Assembly: GCA_030052745.1 (NCBI GenBank)
Contig: JANBVO010000006.1
Coordinates: 1,025,520-1,089,519, forward strand
Reading direction: 5' to 3'
DNA from: Pleurostoma richardsiae
Lineage: Eukaryota; Ascomycota; Sordariomycetes; Calosphaeriales; Pleurostomataceae
DNA: 64,000 bases
Under the pieces are notes generated by a model. The model saw only the letters and a list, made by a program, of their open reading frames with translations. It did not search any database and was not told where the DNA came from. Both the position numbers and the translations under genes were made by a program. Below, in pieces: positions 1 to 9,260 of the stretch; the stretch's first letter is position 1; each line of letters opens with the position of its first letter.

Positions 1-1
1 G

Positions 2-688
2 GGCGGCAGCTTGGAGCAGGACCGCCGGCGGCTGGGCATCGCGCGGGAGGTCATCGGCTACGACCGGGGCAACGTGCTCATGGTCGACGCCAACCAGGTG
101 TGGTCGGTGCCCGAGGCCATCGAGTACATGGGCCAGCTCAAGGAGTTCAAGCCGTGGTTCATCGAGGAGCCCACCTCGCCCGACGACATCCTGGGCCACA
201 AGGCGGTGCGCGACGGCCTGCGGCCGCACGGCATCGGCGTCGCCACCGGCGAGATGTGCCAGAACCGCGTCATCTTCAAGCAGCTGCTCATGGCGGGCGC
301 CATCGACGTGTGCCAGATCGACGCCTGCCGCATGGGCGGCGTCAACGAGGTGCTGGCCGTGCTGCTCATGGCCAAGAAGTACGGAGTGCCCATCGTGCCG
401 CACTCGGGCGGCGTCGGACTGCCCGAGTACACGCAGCACCTGAGCACCATCGACTACGTCGTCGTCAGCGGCCGGCTGTCCGTGCTCGAGTACGTGGACC
501 ACCTGCACGAGCACTTCCTGCACCCTGCGGTCATCAAGGACGGCTACTATCAGACGCCCACGGAGGCCGGGTACAGCGTCGAGATGAAGCCCGAAAGCAT
601 GGACCGCTACTCCTTCCCCGGCGAGCCTGGCGTCAGCTGGTGGAGGACGGACGAGGCGAAGCCGATCCTGGAAGGAGAGAAGTACTAG
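2..688 (+). CDS. Enolase-superfamily sugar-acid dehydratase, C-terminal part (partial)
   Basis: The reading frame is already open at the left edge, so the N-terminal half lies outside the window; the TAG stop is at 686-688. The visible ~228 residues carry the C-terminal barrel of the mandelate racemase subgroup: the metal-binding VDANQ strand, IEEPTSPDD, a GE pair in GVATGEMCQNR, the QIDACRMGG segment and the catalytic-type HSGGVGLPE loop. The pattern matches the L-fuconate dehydratase (ENOSF1) and fungal L-galactonate dehydratase group, which removes water from a sugar acid to give a 2-keto-3-deoxy acid in the cytosol. Which substrate is used cannot be told from this fragment. No intron is visible. 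Family assignment is firm; substrate assignment is inference. Confidence 0.85.
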   Translation, partial: GGSLEQDRRRLGIAREVIGYDRGNVLMVDANQVWSVPEAIEYMGQLKEFKPWFIEEPTSPDDILGHKAVRDGLRPHGIGVATGEMCQNRVIFKQLLMAGAIDVCQIDACRMGGVNEVLAVLLMAKKYGVPIVPHSGGVGLPEYTQHLSTIDYVVVSGRLSVLEYVDHLHEHFLHPAVIKDGYYQTPTEAGYSVEMKPESMDRYSFPGEPGVSWWRTDEAKPILEGEKY

Positions 689-1459
689 AGGACTGAAACT
701 CTGCCATGAAGAAGTTTCGGAAAGGGGTCAAGCACGTTATTTGTGATTGCTTGTCCGCAGGGCAACGATGGCATCCTGCATAGCTGGACATTGAGGCCAG
801 CTATCCTGAAGGTGGTCATGACACAGAAATGACCGCCTGGTGTTGCATGTATGGGGGTCCGACCTGCTGATCGGTCCGCGAGGCAACGATGGCATCTCGT
901 ATAGCTAGCTGCCATAGGCAGTGGCCGCTATCCCAAAGGCGCAAAAGCCTTGTAGTGATATTTGTTGGAACAGGGGGTCCGGTCGGGGTAATGGCCGGTC
1001 CGCAGGGCAACGATGGCATCCTGTATAATTAGCATTATCCCTTAGGAGGATGGCACCAAAAAATATGGTTTACAACATTCTTTATTATAGTCCATATTCT
1101 CCGTCGTGAACCGTACTGCAAGCACGAGCTTTACTATTGTAGGAGCATATGGATCCAAGGCCGGAGCTTGTCGTTCTATGTTAACCCAAGTTGGATCGTT
1201 CTTCTGTTCCTCTTCCTGTGGGCTTGAACTCGAACCGCTGCGTTGTCGGCCGAGCTGCATCCCCGTGCCGACAAGCCAACATCATAGATGTCGGTACATC
1301 CGGGCGTATAATCGCAAGGGACGAAACAACCCTGGGCTGCAGAGCGAGGACAGTGCCGGCTAGGGAACAAGCGTGCTAGGGGACGCCGAGGGGACGCGTC
1401 TTCGACGTCGACCTGGCGAGGTAGTGCGTAATTGCGGAGAGGATACCCCTGACGAAGTC
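689..1459. other. Intergenic, between two convergent genes
   Basis: The first ~340 bp hold the ~122-bp tandem repeat listed separately. The rest (1031-1459) shows no coding frame with conserved features. A short stretch at 1221-1237 resembles a tRNA T-arm on the minus strand but does not fold (see rejected items). Confidence 0.6.
754..1030. repeat. Degenerate ~122-bp tandem repeat, about 2.3 copies
   Basis: A ~30-bp core beginning TCCGCAGGGCAACGATGGCA occurs at 754, 875 and 999, giving unit lengths of 121 and 124 bp. Similarity extends past the core: each full unit has a GGCC(A)GCTATCC block about 40-50 bp after the core and a GGGGGTCCG block about 20-25 bp before the next core. Copies differ by scattered substitutions (for example CAGGG against CGAGG) and small indels, so this is an old duplication. 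There is no coding frame in it. Confidence 0.75.
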
Positions 1460-1963
1460 TCACTCCTGGATGTGGCCAGCCTTGGCGACCTGTAGTATCT
1501 CCTTCTCAAGGCCTGGCACATGGACGAACCGGATTCCCGCGTTCTCAAGAGCTTGCCTGCCGGTGTTGTTCGCGACGAACTTCTCCGGCTCCGCCACGCC
1601 GGCATAGACGGTCTTGATAGAGCCGGCGAGCCGGAGGATCCTCTCCACACAGGGAAGATTCCCGCTCAGTCTCTTGGAACAGGGCTCCATAGTGGTGTAC
1701 AAAGCCATGTCAGATGGCAAGACTTCCTTGAGGCGCTCCTCCGGGACGCCATGCTGGTCTGCCAACTTCATGAAGCAGCACTGCTCGGCATGAGTGTTGC
1801 CTGGCAGCTCGAGTGTGTAGCCCGAGGCCAGGACGGTGTTGGTGGAGAGGTCTACCAGGACGGCGCCGACTCTGTAGTTGGTGGGCTTTGGGGGAGACTT
1901 CTTCGCCAAGCTGAGGGCATATTCCAGAAAAGCTGTGTGGTCGCCAGCCGCTATGTCTCCCAT
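1460..1963 (-). CDS. Zinc-dependent CMP/dCMP-type deaminase (DRAP deaminase-like)
   Basis: A 167-residue single-exon protein. The first true ATG is at 1963; the frame extends upstream only through non-ATG codons. It has the cytidine deaminase-superfamily zinc site: H58-A-E60 (zinc histidine and proton-shuttling glutamate) and two cysteines in PC95...PC105. The nine residues between the cysteines, SKRLSGNLP, are longer than the usual PCxxC and fit the deaminase domain of fungal riboflavin-pathway (DRAP) deaminases. It probably deaminates a pyrimidine-type ring; the substrate is not shown by the sequence. It is divergent from the J-protein gene, 306 bp away. Confidence 0.8.
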   Translation of the reverse strand: MGDIAAGDHTAFLEYALSLAKKSPPKPTNYRVGAVLVDLSTNTVLASGYTLELPGNTHAEQCCFMKLADQHGVPEERLKEVLPSDMALYTTMEPCSKRLSGNLPCVERILRLAGSIKTVYAGVAEPEKFVANNTGRQALENAGIRFVHVPGLEKEILQVAKAGHIQE

Positions 1964-2269
1964 CTCTGACTGCCGGATTTCTGAGACTTCAGAACAAGCT
2001 AGCAATGATAACTACAGCAGTATTTCAAACGAATGTTTTCGTGTAAGTCCAAAAACTGAGTGAAGCAGGCAAGACGATGATGATTGGATCAAGTTTGCTG
2101 CCCGACCGAGCATGTCTTCCTAGATACCAGTCGGCACTGAAGCCGGCCCCACCTCCCACATTGAGCCCCCCCGGAGCTGCCTCCCACTTAACGCGTCTAG
2201 GCGCGTCATGACGGATTCTGGGGACTTTCATCATCCAAACGCCGCAAAAAGTCTGGCAACAAAGCAAGC
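1964..2269. promoter_or_regulatory. Divergent promoter region, deaminase and J protein
   Basis: This 306-bp gap separates two start codons facing away from each other, so it must hold both promoters. No TATA box or known factor site stands out. Confidence 0.5.
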
Positions 2270-3296
2270 ATGTCAGATTACGAGGATGTCGTCGATGGCG
2301 AGCCACCGTCCATAAATCCTTATGATGTCCTCGGCCTTGAAGACAAGAATGCGACGGCCGAGCAGATCAAGACGGCGTACAGGAAAGCCGCTTTGAAGAA
2401 CCATCCCGGTAGGCATATGCGCTCTCTACCAAACGAAGCCTGCCCTCGTCCTCCATTCGTGCATTGTGCTGATCAGGTCCAAAGACAAGGTCCCGGACCA
2501 CCAAAGAACCGACGCCCATTCCAAGTTCCAGGCCATTGCTTTCGCCTATGCCGTCCTCTCTGATCCCGTGCGCCGCAAGCGCTACGACGCGACGGGCTCG
2601 ACGTCCGAGTCCATCGTCGACGCCGACGACTTCAACTGGAGCGAGTTCTACCGCGAGCAGTTCCGCGACGCCATTTCCGCCGATGCGATTGAGAAGTTTG
2701 CGAAGAAGTACAAGGGCTCGGACGAGGAGAAGGATGATGTGCTGGTCGCCTACGAGGAGCACGAGGGCGACATGGACATGGTCTACGAAAGCGTGATGCT
2801 CAGCGACGTGCTGCAGGACGACGAGCGCTTCAGGTCCATCATCGATGAGGCCATCGCCAGCGGCGACGTCCCTGGCTTCCCGAAGTACACGGGCGAGAGC
2901 AAGAAGTCGAGGGCGGCGCGCGTCAAGGCCGCCAAGACGGAGGCGGCGGAGGCGGAGGAGTATGCGAAAGAGCTCGGGGTGCACGACAAGCTCTTCGGTG
3001 AGAAGGAGAAAAAGGGGAAGGGTAAGGGCAAAGCAAAGAGCAAAGACAACTCGGAGGATGCTCTCGCAGCCCTTATCAAGAAGCGACAGCAGGACCGAGG
3101 CAGCAGCTTCCTGGACAGCCTGGCGGAGAAATACGGGGCCACTCCGAAGAGCAAGAAGGGAAAGAAGAGGGCTGCGGAGGACGAAGAGGAGCCGTCGGAG
3201 GAGGCCTTCCAGGCTGCCGCTGCTCGCCTCAATAAGAAGAGCAAGCCTGCGGAGAGTGCCGGGGGAAAGACAGGTACGAAGAAAACACGGCGATGA
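2270..3296 (+). CDS. J-domain co-chaperone, DNAJC9 type
   Basis: Two exons: 2270-2408 and 2485-3296, giving 316 residues. The N-terminal J domain (about residues 16-82) has its HPD motif at 45-47, created exactly at the splice junction: the D codon is split G|AC. Using the nearer acceptor at 2476 would lose HPD and shift the frame, so the acceptor at 2484 is chosen. The block after the J domain, VLSDPVRRKRYDATGSTSES, is the DNAJC9 hallmark. A helical middle part and a Lys/Glu-rich C-terminus with basic, probably nuclear-targeting, stretches follow. Human DNAJC9 links Hsp70 with histone H3-H4; a similar nuclear role here is inference. Confidence 0.88.
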
Positions 3297-3773
3297 ACGC
3301 TTTGGCAACTTGTATTACTTTCTCATGTGAGAGCGACGATGATTTGGAGTTTACGGGAATGGGCTCGGAATCAAATACCAGGGATAAAACTAGTTTTATA
3401 GTCGACAATGAATCCATGCGCAATCTTCCTTTTCTCCCTCTTTAACCCTCTGATCATTGCGCTCACTGTTTGAAATTAATGCGTGGAATGGTAGTTACTG
3501 CAACTAAGGTGCGAAGTGCTCCAGTAGATGAGGCACTTTCACAGGCGTTAGCCGCTGATAATCCCCCGGCCAACACCGCCGGTTGGCGGGGGTGTTAGGC
3601 AGCTCCGGCCACTCTAACCTGGACTGTCGCGTCACGTCGTCGCGCGACTCTCGACCTTATCTTGCTGGGTACGCAACGCTAGACAATTCCTACGAGCTGC
3701 AAAACTCGTTCGGAAACAATTGGCCCAGGAGCACCATGCCCGCAGGTGTCACTGACGGCTCGCCGACAATGCC
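3297..3773. other. Intergenic, J protein to STN1
   Basis: 477 bp between two genes on the same strand; it must contain the first gene's 3' end and the STN1 promoter. Nothing else is recognised. Confidence 0.5.
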
Positions 3774-4712
3774 ATGACCGGAGGAGCCGAGGAAAAAGCC
3801 CCGATCTACCCGCAATACTGCTTCCGCCTCTCGCCGACAATCAGTAGGTGGTGCCCTCTCCGAGCGGCGGACATTGAGCGCCTCACTTCACACCCCGGGT
3901 TTGCAGGTCAGTCCGCGGTCCCCTCTTCTCACTTGAGCGACTGTTATGGCAACGACTCCGAGACTGACTGACCCTCATGGGATTCAGGGCAAGACCTGTT
4001 CTTCTACCTCAACCATCCTATCAAATGGGCCCGAGTCGCTGGTGTCGTGGTGGCCATCGACGAGTATTACGGCCGCCGAATATACACGATCGATGACAGC
4101 AGCGGCGCATGCATCGAGTGCACGGTGACAGCCCCTGTGACGCAGCCTGCCGTGGCAGGTGTAACGGCGGCCGGAGCTGCAACGGGGAACGCGACGGGCA
4201 CCACATCGAAACCGACATCGACGTCGCGTCCCGAAGGGGGCCAGGCAAAGGAAGAAACCAAGCAGTCTGTGAAGGCAGAACCTCCACAGGTCCCGATCCC
4301 TGACGGCCTCGACGTGGGCAGCATAGTGGACGTCAAGGGAGGGCTCAAGCTGTTCCGGGAGTACAAGCAGATCAAGGCCGAGAAGATCGTCGTCCTGCGC
4401 AGCACAGAGCAGGAGGTGGCGTTATGGGAGAAGCTCCGCCAGTTCCACGATGACGTGCTGAGCAAGCCATGGGCTCTTGAGGACAAACAGGTCCGGAAGT
4501 GCCGCAGGGAGGCGGAGAGCGCTGAGCGGGACGCCGAGCGGAAGGCCAGGAAGAAGAAGGCCGCAGAGCGAGAGGCAGCGGACCAGCGGACCAGAGTGGA
4601 ACGGCGGGACAAGGACAGGCCGACAGCCGGGAGAGCGCTGGGGCTGGAGAGGAAGAGGCAGCCGAAGGCGCCGCTGAAATTGAAGGGGAAATACGATGCG
4701 TTGGGGATATGA
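3774..4712 (+). CDS. STN1: Telomere-capping CST complex subunit Stn1
   Basis: Two exons, 3774-3906 and 3988-4712, giving 285 residues. The splice joins GFAG to QDLFFYLNHPIKW in frame (codon G|GG). The N-terminal OB fold is clear: the YPQYCFRLSPTISRW strand, then LNHPIKWARVAGVVVAID and the YYGRRIYTIDDSSG hairpin followed by ECTV, all typical of fungal Stn1. Between about residues 80 and 130 there is an Ala/Thr-rich low-complexity insert. The OB fold resumes (GLDVGSIVDVKGGLKLFREYKQIKAEKI) and ends in a highly charged Arg/Glu/Lys helix. In the family Stn1 pairs with Ten1, binds telomeric ssDNA and restrains end resection. The gene stands alone in this window. Confidence 0.9.
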
Positions 4713-6079
4713 GCACCGGATTCCCCTCCTACGGCGAGAGCGTTGGAGATCACGATGTTACGACGATACGAATAGGAACCCTAGGGTACAGTCTACAAGG
4801 GAACGGTGCCTCGCGTTGTCGACGGGTCATCTGGCAACGTCCAGTTTAATGCTTTTCGAACAGGATAGAACGGCCTCCACAGAGGGCAATAGAGCCGCTT
4901 TATGCGTCCTCATTACTCTGCATTCCAGTGAGCTGGCGATGCGGATCTCGGCCGGCCGAGTCTCCTGTGGTTCCCGCGACAACATATCTGCGTCAGATGT
5001 CAGACCTGCCGCCAGCCACCTCGTGGTTTGACGTCTGGAGAGCTCGCGCTTGACGTCAGGAAAGGTCGGTGAGACAATCTCTTCCCGTTGTCATTAGGAG
5101 ACACTGCCTGTCAGAGTTGAATGGCACATTACTTGGTCGTGAAGCGATGGCATACGGACAAAGTGATTGTCAAATGCCGCAAGAGGCTTTCGACGACGCG
5201 ACCTAGCAGTTCACCCTTCAGAAATGGTCGTCCCCTTTCTCCCTCGTAGGTACTCAACCCATCATAAGTTATCTGCCATTCCGGAATGCGCAAAGCCCTC
5301 CCTAGAAAATGAGAGGCGTGGCTGGGACACCACCTAATATCCACCCCTAGACTACCTCCACCAGAGGTGGATGAAGTAAAAAGAGCCGCCCGCCGAGAAG
5401 AGGCTCAATGGTGTTCAAGCATTACTGCACAGCGCTAGACTTCCCTCTTAAGGAGACTAGGGCGCTCGTTGTCCCCGGTTTTTGGCTTACGAAGTCGTCG
5501 TCGCTGGGCACGCCCGGATCTTGCTTCTTCACCCTCGACAAAATTAAGATCCTCCAGCTTCCCGGTTGAGGATGATCTTTACATAACTTGCCTCTACTTA
5601 GCTGCAACTATATCGCAATCGATTCCATCTTCTTGCCGGTGTTCTATCTTTAAGACTTGCGTTGCCAGGGGTTTTTTGGTCGAGAATCCTGCCTCTTGAC
5701 TTTGCCATCCCACTTAAGTCCAAGGTCCGCATTCCAGCTTTCTTGAAATCAGGGCAACCCCCGAGACATCTTCATTCTTCAGCATAACGTTGCGCGGGAA
5801 CTGCCCCCTCTCGAAGAGCCATAGACAGGTCACATGTGGATCTGAGCCAGGGCCAGATCCAGCGCCGAGGAGAGGTAGTTCCTTTTCGCCGCCAGACCCG
5901 TCGTCTGGGAAGCCATCCATCATTCCAGAACTTCCAGGGGTCCATCGCGAGCCATCGCGAGGGATGCAGGGTCTCGACAGAAATGGCCGTCCAGCCGGGG
6001 CCCCTTTCTATATAGAGCGGGAGGCCCCAGCGCTCGCGTGTGCATTGTTTGAGAGGGTTATGGTCTCATTGTTGCCATC
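4713..6079. other. Intergenic, STN1 to GH81 gene
   Basis: 1.37 kb without a supported gene. It holds the STN1 3' end and the GH81 promoter with a TATA box and an upstream ORF, both listed separately. Short open frames here lack conserved features. Confidence 0.5.
6008..6015 (+). promoter_or_regulatory. TATA box of the GH81 gene
   Basis: CTATATAG lies 72 bp before the ATG at 6080. A start of transcription 25-40 bp further on would give a leader of only ~30-45 nt. Confidence 0.5.
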
Positions 6080-6083
6080 ATGA
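6060..6083 (+). other. Upstream ORF overlapping the GH81 start codon
   Basis: A 7-codon frame (MVSLLPS, stop TGA at 6081-6083) overlaps the main ATG at 6080 as ATGA. It lies downstream of the TATA box, so it is probably in the mRNA. The overlap is of the type seen in termination-reinitiation; function is inference. Confidence 0.4.
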
Positions 6084-9000
6084 TGAACAAACTCAAACCT
6101 CGCTCCTCCTCGGGGCCTATCTCCATGTCACCCCTCGTGAGGATGCTGTGCTGGAGCATATTGCTGACTGCTGTGCAGGTAGCCCGCGCTCAAGAATGGT
6201 GTATCTGTGAGTGTTCTGAGAACGAGAACCACCACGGCCGGGCGAAGACCATCACGCTCTTGCAAACTGTCACCGTCAGGGAGACCAGGACTATCACCTA
6301 CCATAGGACTGTCTCGCCTCACGAGACGGTGGTTATCGACCCTCAGGAGACCGTTGGTGCGGACCCTGCAGTGACCTCTGGTCTAGGTCCTCACGAGTCG
6401 GTCATCGAGGATCCGTCAGGAAGCGTTATCGTCCTCGTCCCGGATCCTTCGGGAACATCTGCTGTCGACCCTCAGGAGACTTACGATCCTCGGGAGAGCT
6501 ACGCTCCTCAAGGGACCACCGACCCGGTAGTGATCCGTGTATCGACAGTTCCTCTTACTGCCACCGTCCCGATCGTCACGAGCGTGGTCTCCTCTCAGAC
6601 CGTGCAGATATTGCCCAGTCTGACAGCATCGATATCCGGCACGTCTGGCACGCTTGTCACGAGTCTCGAGACATCTGGACGACCGAGTTCGGTGCCCCTG
6701 TTAACGGACGCCATCTCCTCGCCGACTTCCCTGCTGTCGGCGGCAACGTCACTGAGATCAAGCCTGTCATCTTCGGCATCGGCGTCGGTATCGGCGTCCG
6801 TATTGTTTGTGAATCAGAGTTCCACTGCGGTCGGCACTGCGGTTGGCACTGGAGCTAGCACTGGCAGTGCTGTCGAGGCCACAAGCGCAATGGCACCCAC
6901 CACTCTTGTCGACGACATCTTTGTGGCTATCGCAACGGATGCACCCCCGGCAGTGATCAGCCAAAGGAGTGATCATCCAGTCCCGAGACAGGGTATCATC
7001 ACTTCAGGGGGGACCACCCTGGCTAGAAGGGCTGCAGGGGATGCATCTTCCTACCCTATCGAGACTAACAAGTTCTATGCCAACGCCTTCCTCTCCCAGC
7101 AGACCTCTCCTAGCTATTTGCATCCTTATGTGCTCAACTGGGTCAGGAACGTTGGTCCGGTTGTGAGCTGGGGCATGGGCGTGTCTCATGTCGACGCCAG
7201 CCAGAGAGTCTACGGCTCAACCAACACCATTGGCGCAGCTTCGTACTTCATCAACCCCATCAACATCCACTCTTTCATCATATCCGCAGCAGGTCTGCAG
7301 GGTAATACGGTACTCACCACCCAGAACATCACCGCGGGCTCAGTCCTCGTCAGCCTGGCGCCTGGTGACGGACTGACTCCCTATGTCCAGTTCCCCTTCG
7401 TCCAAGGCGCAGGGTTCGTGACGGCCATCTTCAAGGGCGCCGTCCCATATATCCAGTCCGGCGTCTTCTTCAGGACTGTCACCCGCGCCGCGCGGTCCCC
7501 CAAGGCCGGTGTGACCAAGTACAGCTTCCTGTTGGAAGACGGCCACACCTGGTACCTCTACGCGCACAACACCAGCGGCACCGCCCTGAATCTCCAGGTC
7601 GTCAACAACAGCCTGGCGGCCGCCACGGACCCCTTCTACGGGACCATCCAGATCGCCAAGGAGCCCGGCAGCGCCGAGGGGCTCTATGACGAGGCGTGCG
7701 GCGCCTACGCCACGGGCGTCCAGCTCAGCGGGTCTGCGCAGGGCACCGTCGGCACCTACAAGTTCAATTTCGAGAAGGCCGGGATGAGCGATGCGCCGCT
7801 GCTCATGTACGCGCTGCCTCACCATATCGAGTCGTTTGACACTGCCACCTTAGCATCGGTCAACACGTCTGTGCAGCTGCAGACGACGACGAAGGGCGTG
7901 AGCACGGCGGTCCTGGCAGACTCGTGGACCATGATCGAGCCGGAGATGCCGGTCAACATGTCGTTCGCGCCGTGGACCCCCTCGGCTGGCGCTCTCACAA
8001 ACATGTCCGCTTCGGTGAAGGCGACCATCCGCGCGGCGGCGGCCGTGGAAGTATCGCAGAACATGTCGACACAGTCCGACCAGGCGTCAATGTACTACGG
8101 CGGCAAGGTACGTGTCTCTTGAATATGCCGAGAGGATACTTTTTAGCTGACATACCTATAGGCACTCAACAAGTTCGCGTGGATTATCTATGTCATCAAT
8201 GACATCCTGGGAGATACGGCTCTGGCTCAGGCAGGCCTGGACCAGTTGAAGCAAGCCTTCACCCGTTTCACCAGCAACACGCAGCAGTATCCGCTAGTCT
8301 ACGAATGTAAGTTGCCCCATCACCTCCAAGAACAGCCGCATGTTGAGAACATCTCTAACATTTCCATCCGCAGCTGCCTGGGGAGGCGTCGTCTCGTCCT
8401 CGACCTACACGACCGGCGACTCGGGCATGGACTTCGGCAACACCTACTACAACGACCACCACTTCCACTACGGCTACTTCGTGCTCGCGGCGGCGGTCAT
8501 CGGCTACCTGGACCCGAGCTGGATGGAGGACAACCGGGCGTACGTCAACACGCTGCTGCGCGACTACGCCAACCCGAGCGAGTCGGACCCGTGGTTCCCG
8601 GTCTGGCGCAGCTTCGACTGGTACCACGGGCACAGCTGGGCGCACGGGCTGTACGACACCATGGACGGCAAGGACCAGGAGTCCTCCTCCGAGGACGTCA
8701 TGTCGGCCTACGCGATGAAGATGTGGGGCACGGTCAGCGGCGACGCGGCCATGGCGGCGCGCGGCAACCTGCTGCTGGCGGTGATGGCGCGGTCGATGGG
8801 CAAGTACTACCTGTACCGCAGCGACAACGACGTCGAGCCGTCCGAGTTCATCCCCAACAAGGTGGCGGGCATCCTGTTCGAGAACAAGATCGACCACACG
8901 ACCTACTTCGGCACCAACGTCGAGTACATCCAGGGCATCCACATGCTGCCGCTGCTGCCGAGCTCGCCGCTGGTGCGGTCGGCGGCGTTCGTGGAGGAGG

Positions 9001-9260
9001 AGTGGGCGACGTGGTTCAGCGACGGCAGGGCCGACGTCGACGGCGGCTGGCGGGGCATCCTGTACGGCAACCTGGCGACGGCGGAGCCGGGCACGGCGTG
9101 GGACTTCTTCACCTCGAGCAGCTTCGACTCGTCGTACCTGGACGGAGGGGCCAGTCTGACCTGGTATCTGGCTTTTGCTGGAGGTATGTGTGCTCCCTTG
9201 TCCTTCCTGAATACCGACACATGCTAACGAGAACACTTTGCAGCACTGGCCAACGCTTGA
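6080..9260 (+). CDS. Secreted endo-1,3-beta-glucanase, glycoside hydrolase family 81
   Basis: Four exons: 6080-8107, 8162-8306, 8374-9183, 9244-9260; 999 residues. The last exon codes only the final six codons. A hydrophobic signal segment (LCWSILLTAVQVARA) sits near residues 24-38; an in-frame ATG at 6125 would place it right at the N-terminus. About 285 residues follow that are Ser/Thr-rich, starting with a Cys pair (WCICEC) and degenerate D-P-x-E-T repeats, likely O-glycosylated. The GH81 domain starts near residue 325 (YPIETNKFYANAFL). Catalytic candidates are Asp752 in YNDHHFHYGY and Glu827/Glu831 in ESSSED. The family cuts beta-1,3-glucan and acts in septum cleavage and wall remodelling. 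The N-terminal extension makes it longer than a bare GH81 enzyme. Confidence 0.93.

Noticed and set aside
1221-1237. tRNA T-arm-like sequence on the minus strand
   Set aside because: The B-box-like bases are there, but the T-stem does not pair and no acceptor stem can be built around it.
2367-3308. 313-codon frame antisense to the J-protein gene
   Set aside because: A shadow of GC-rich codon use on the opposite strand.
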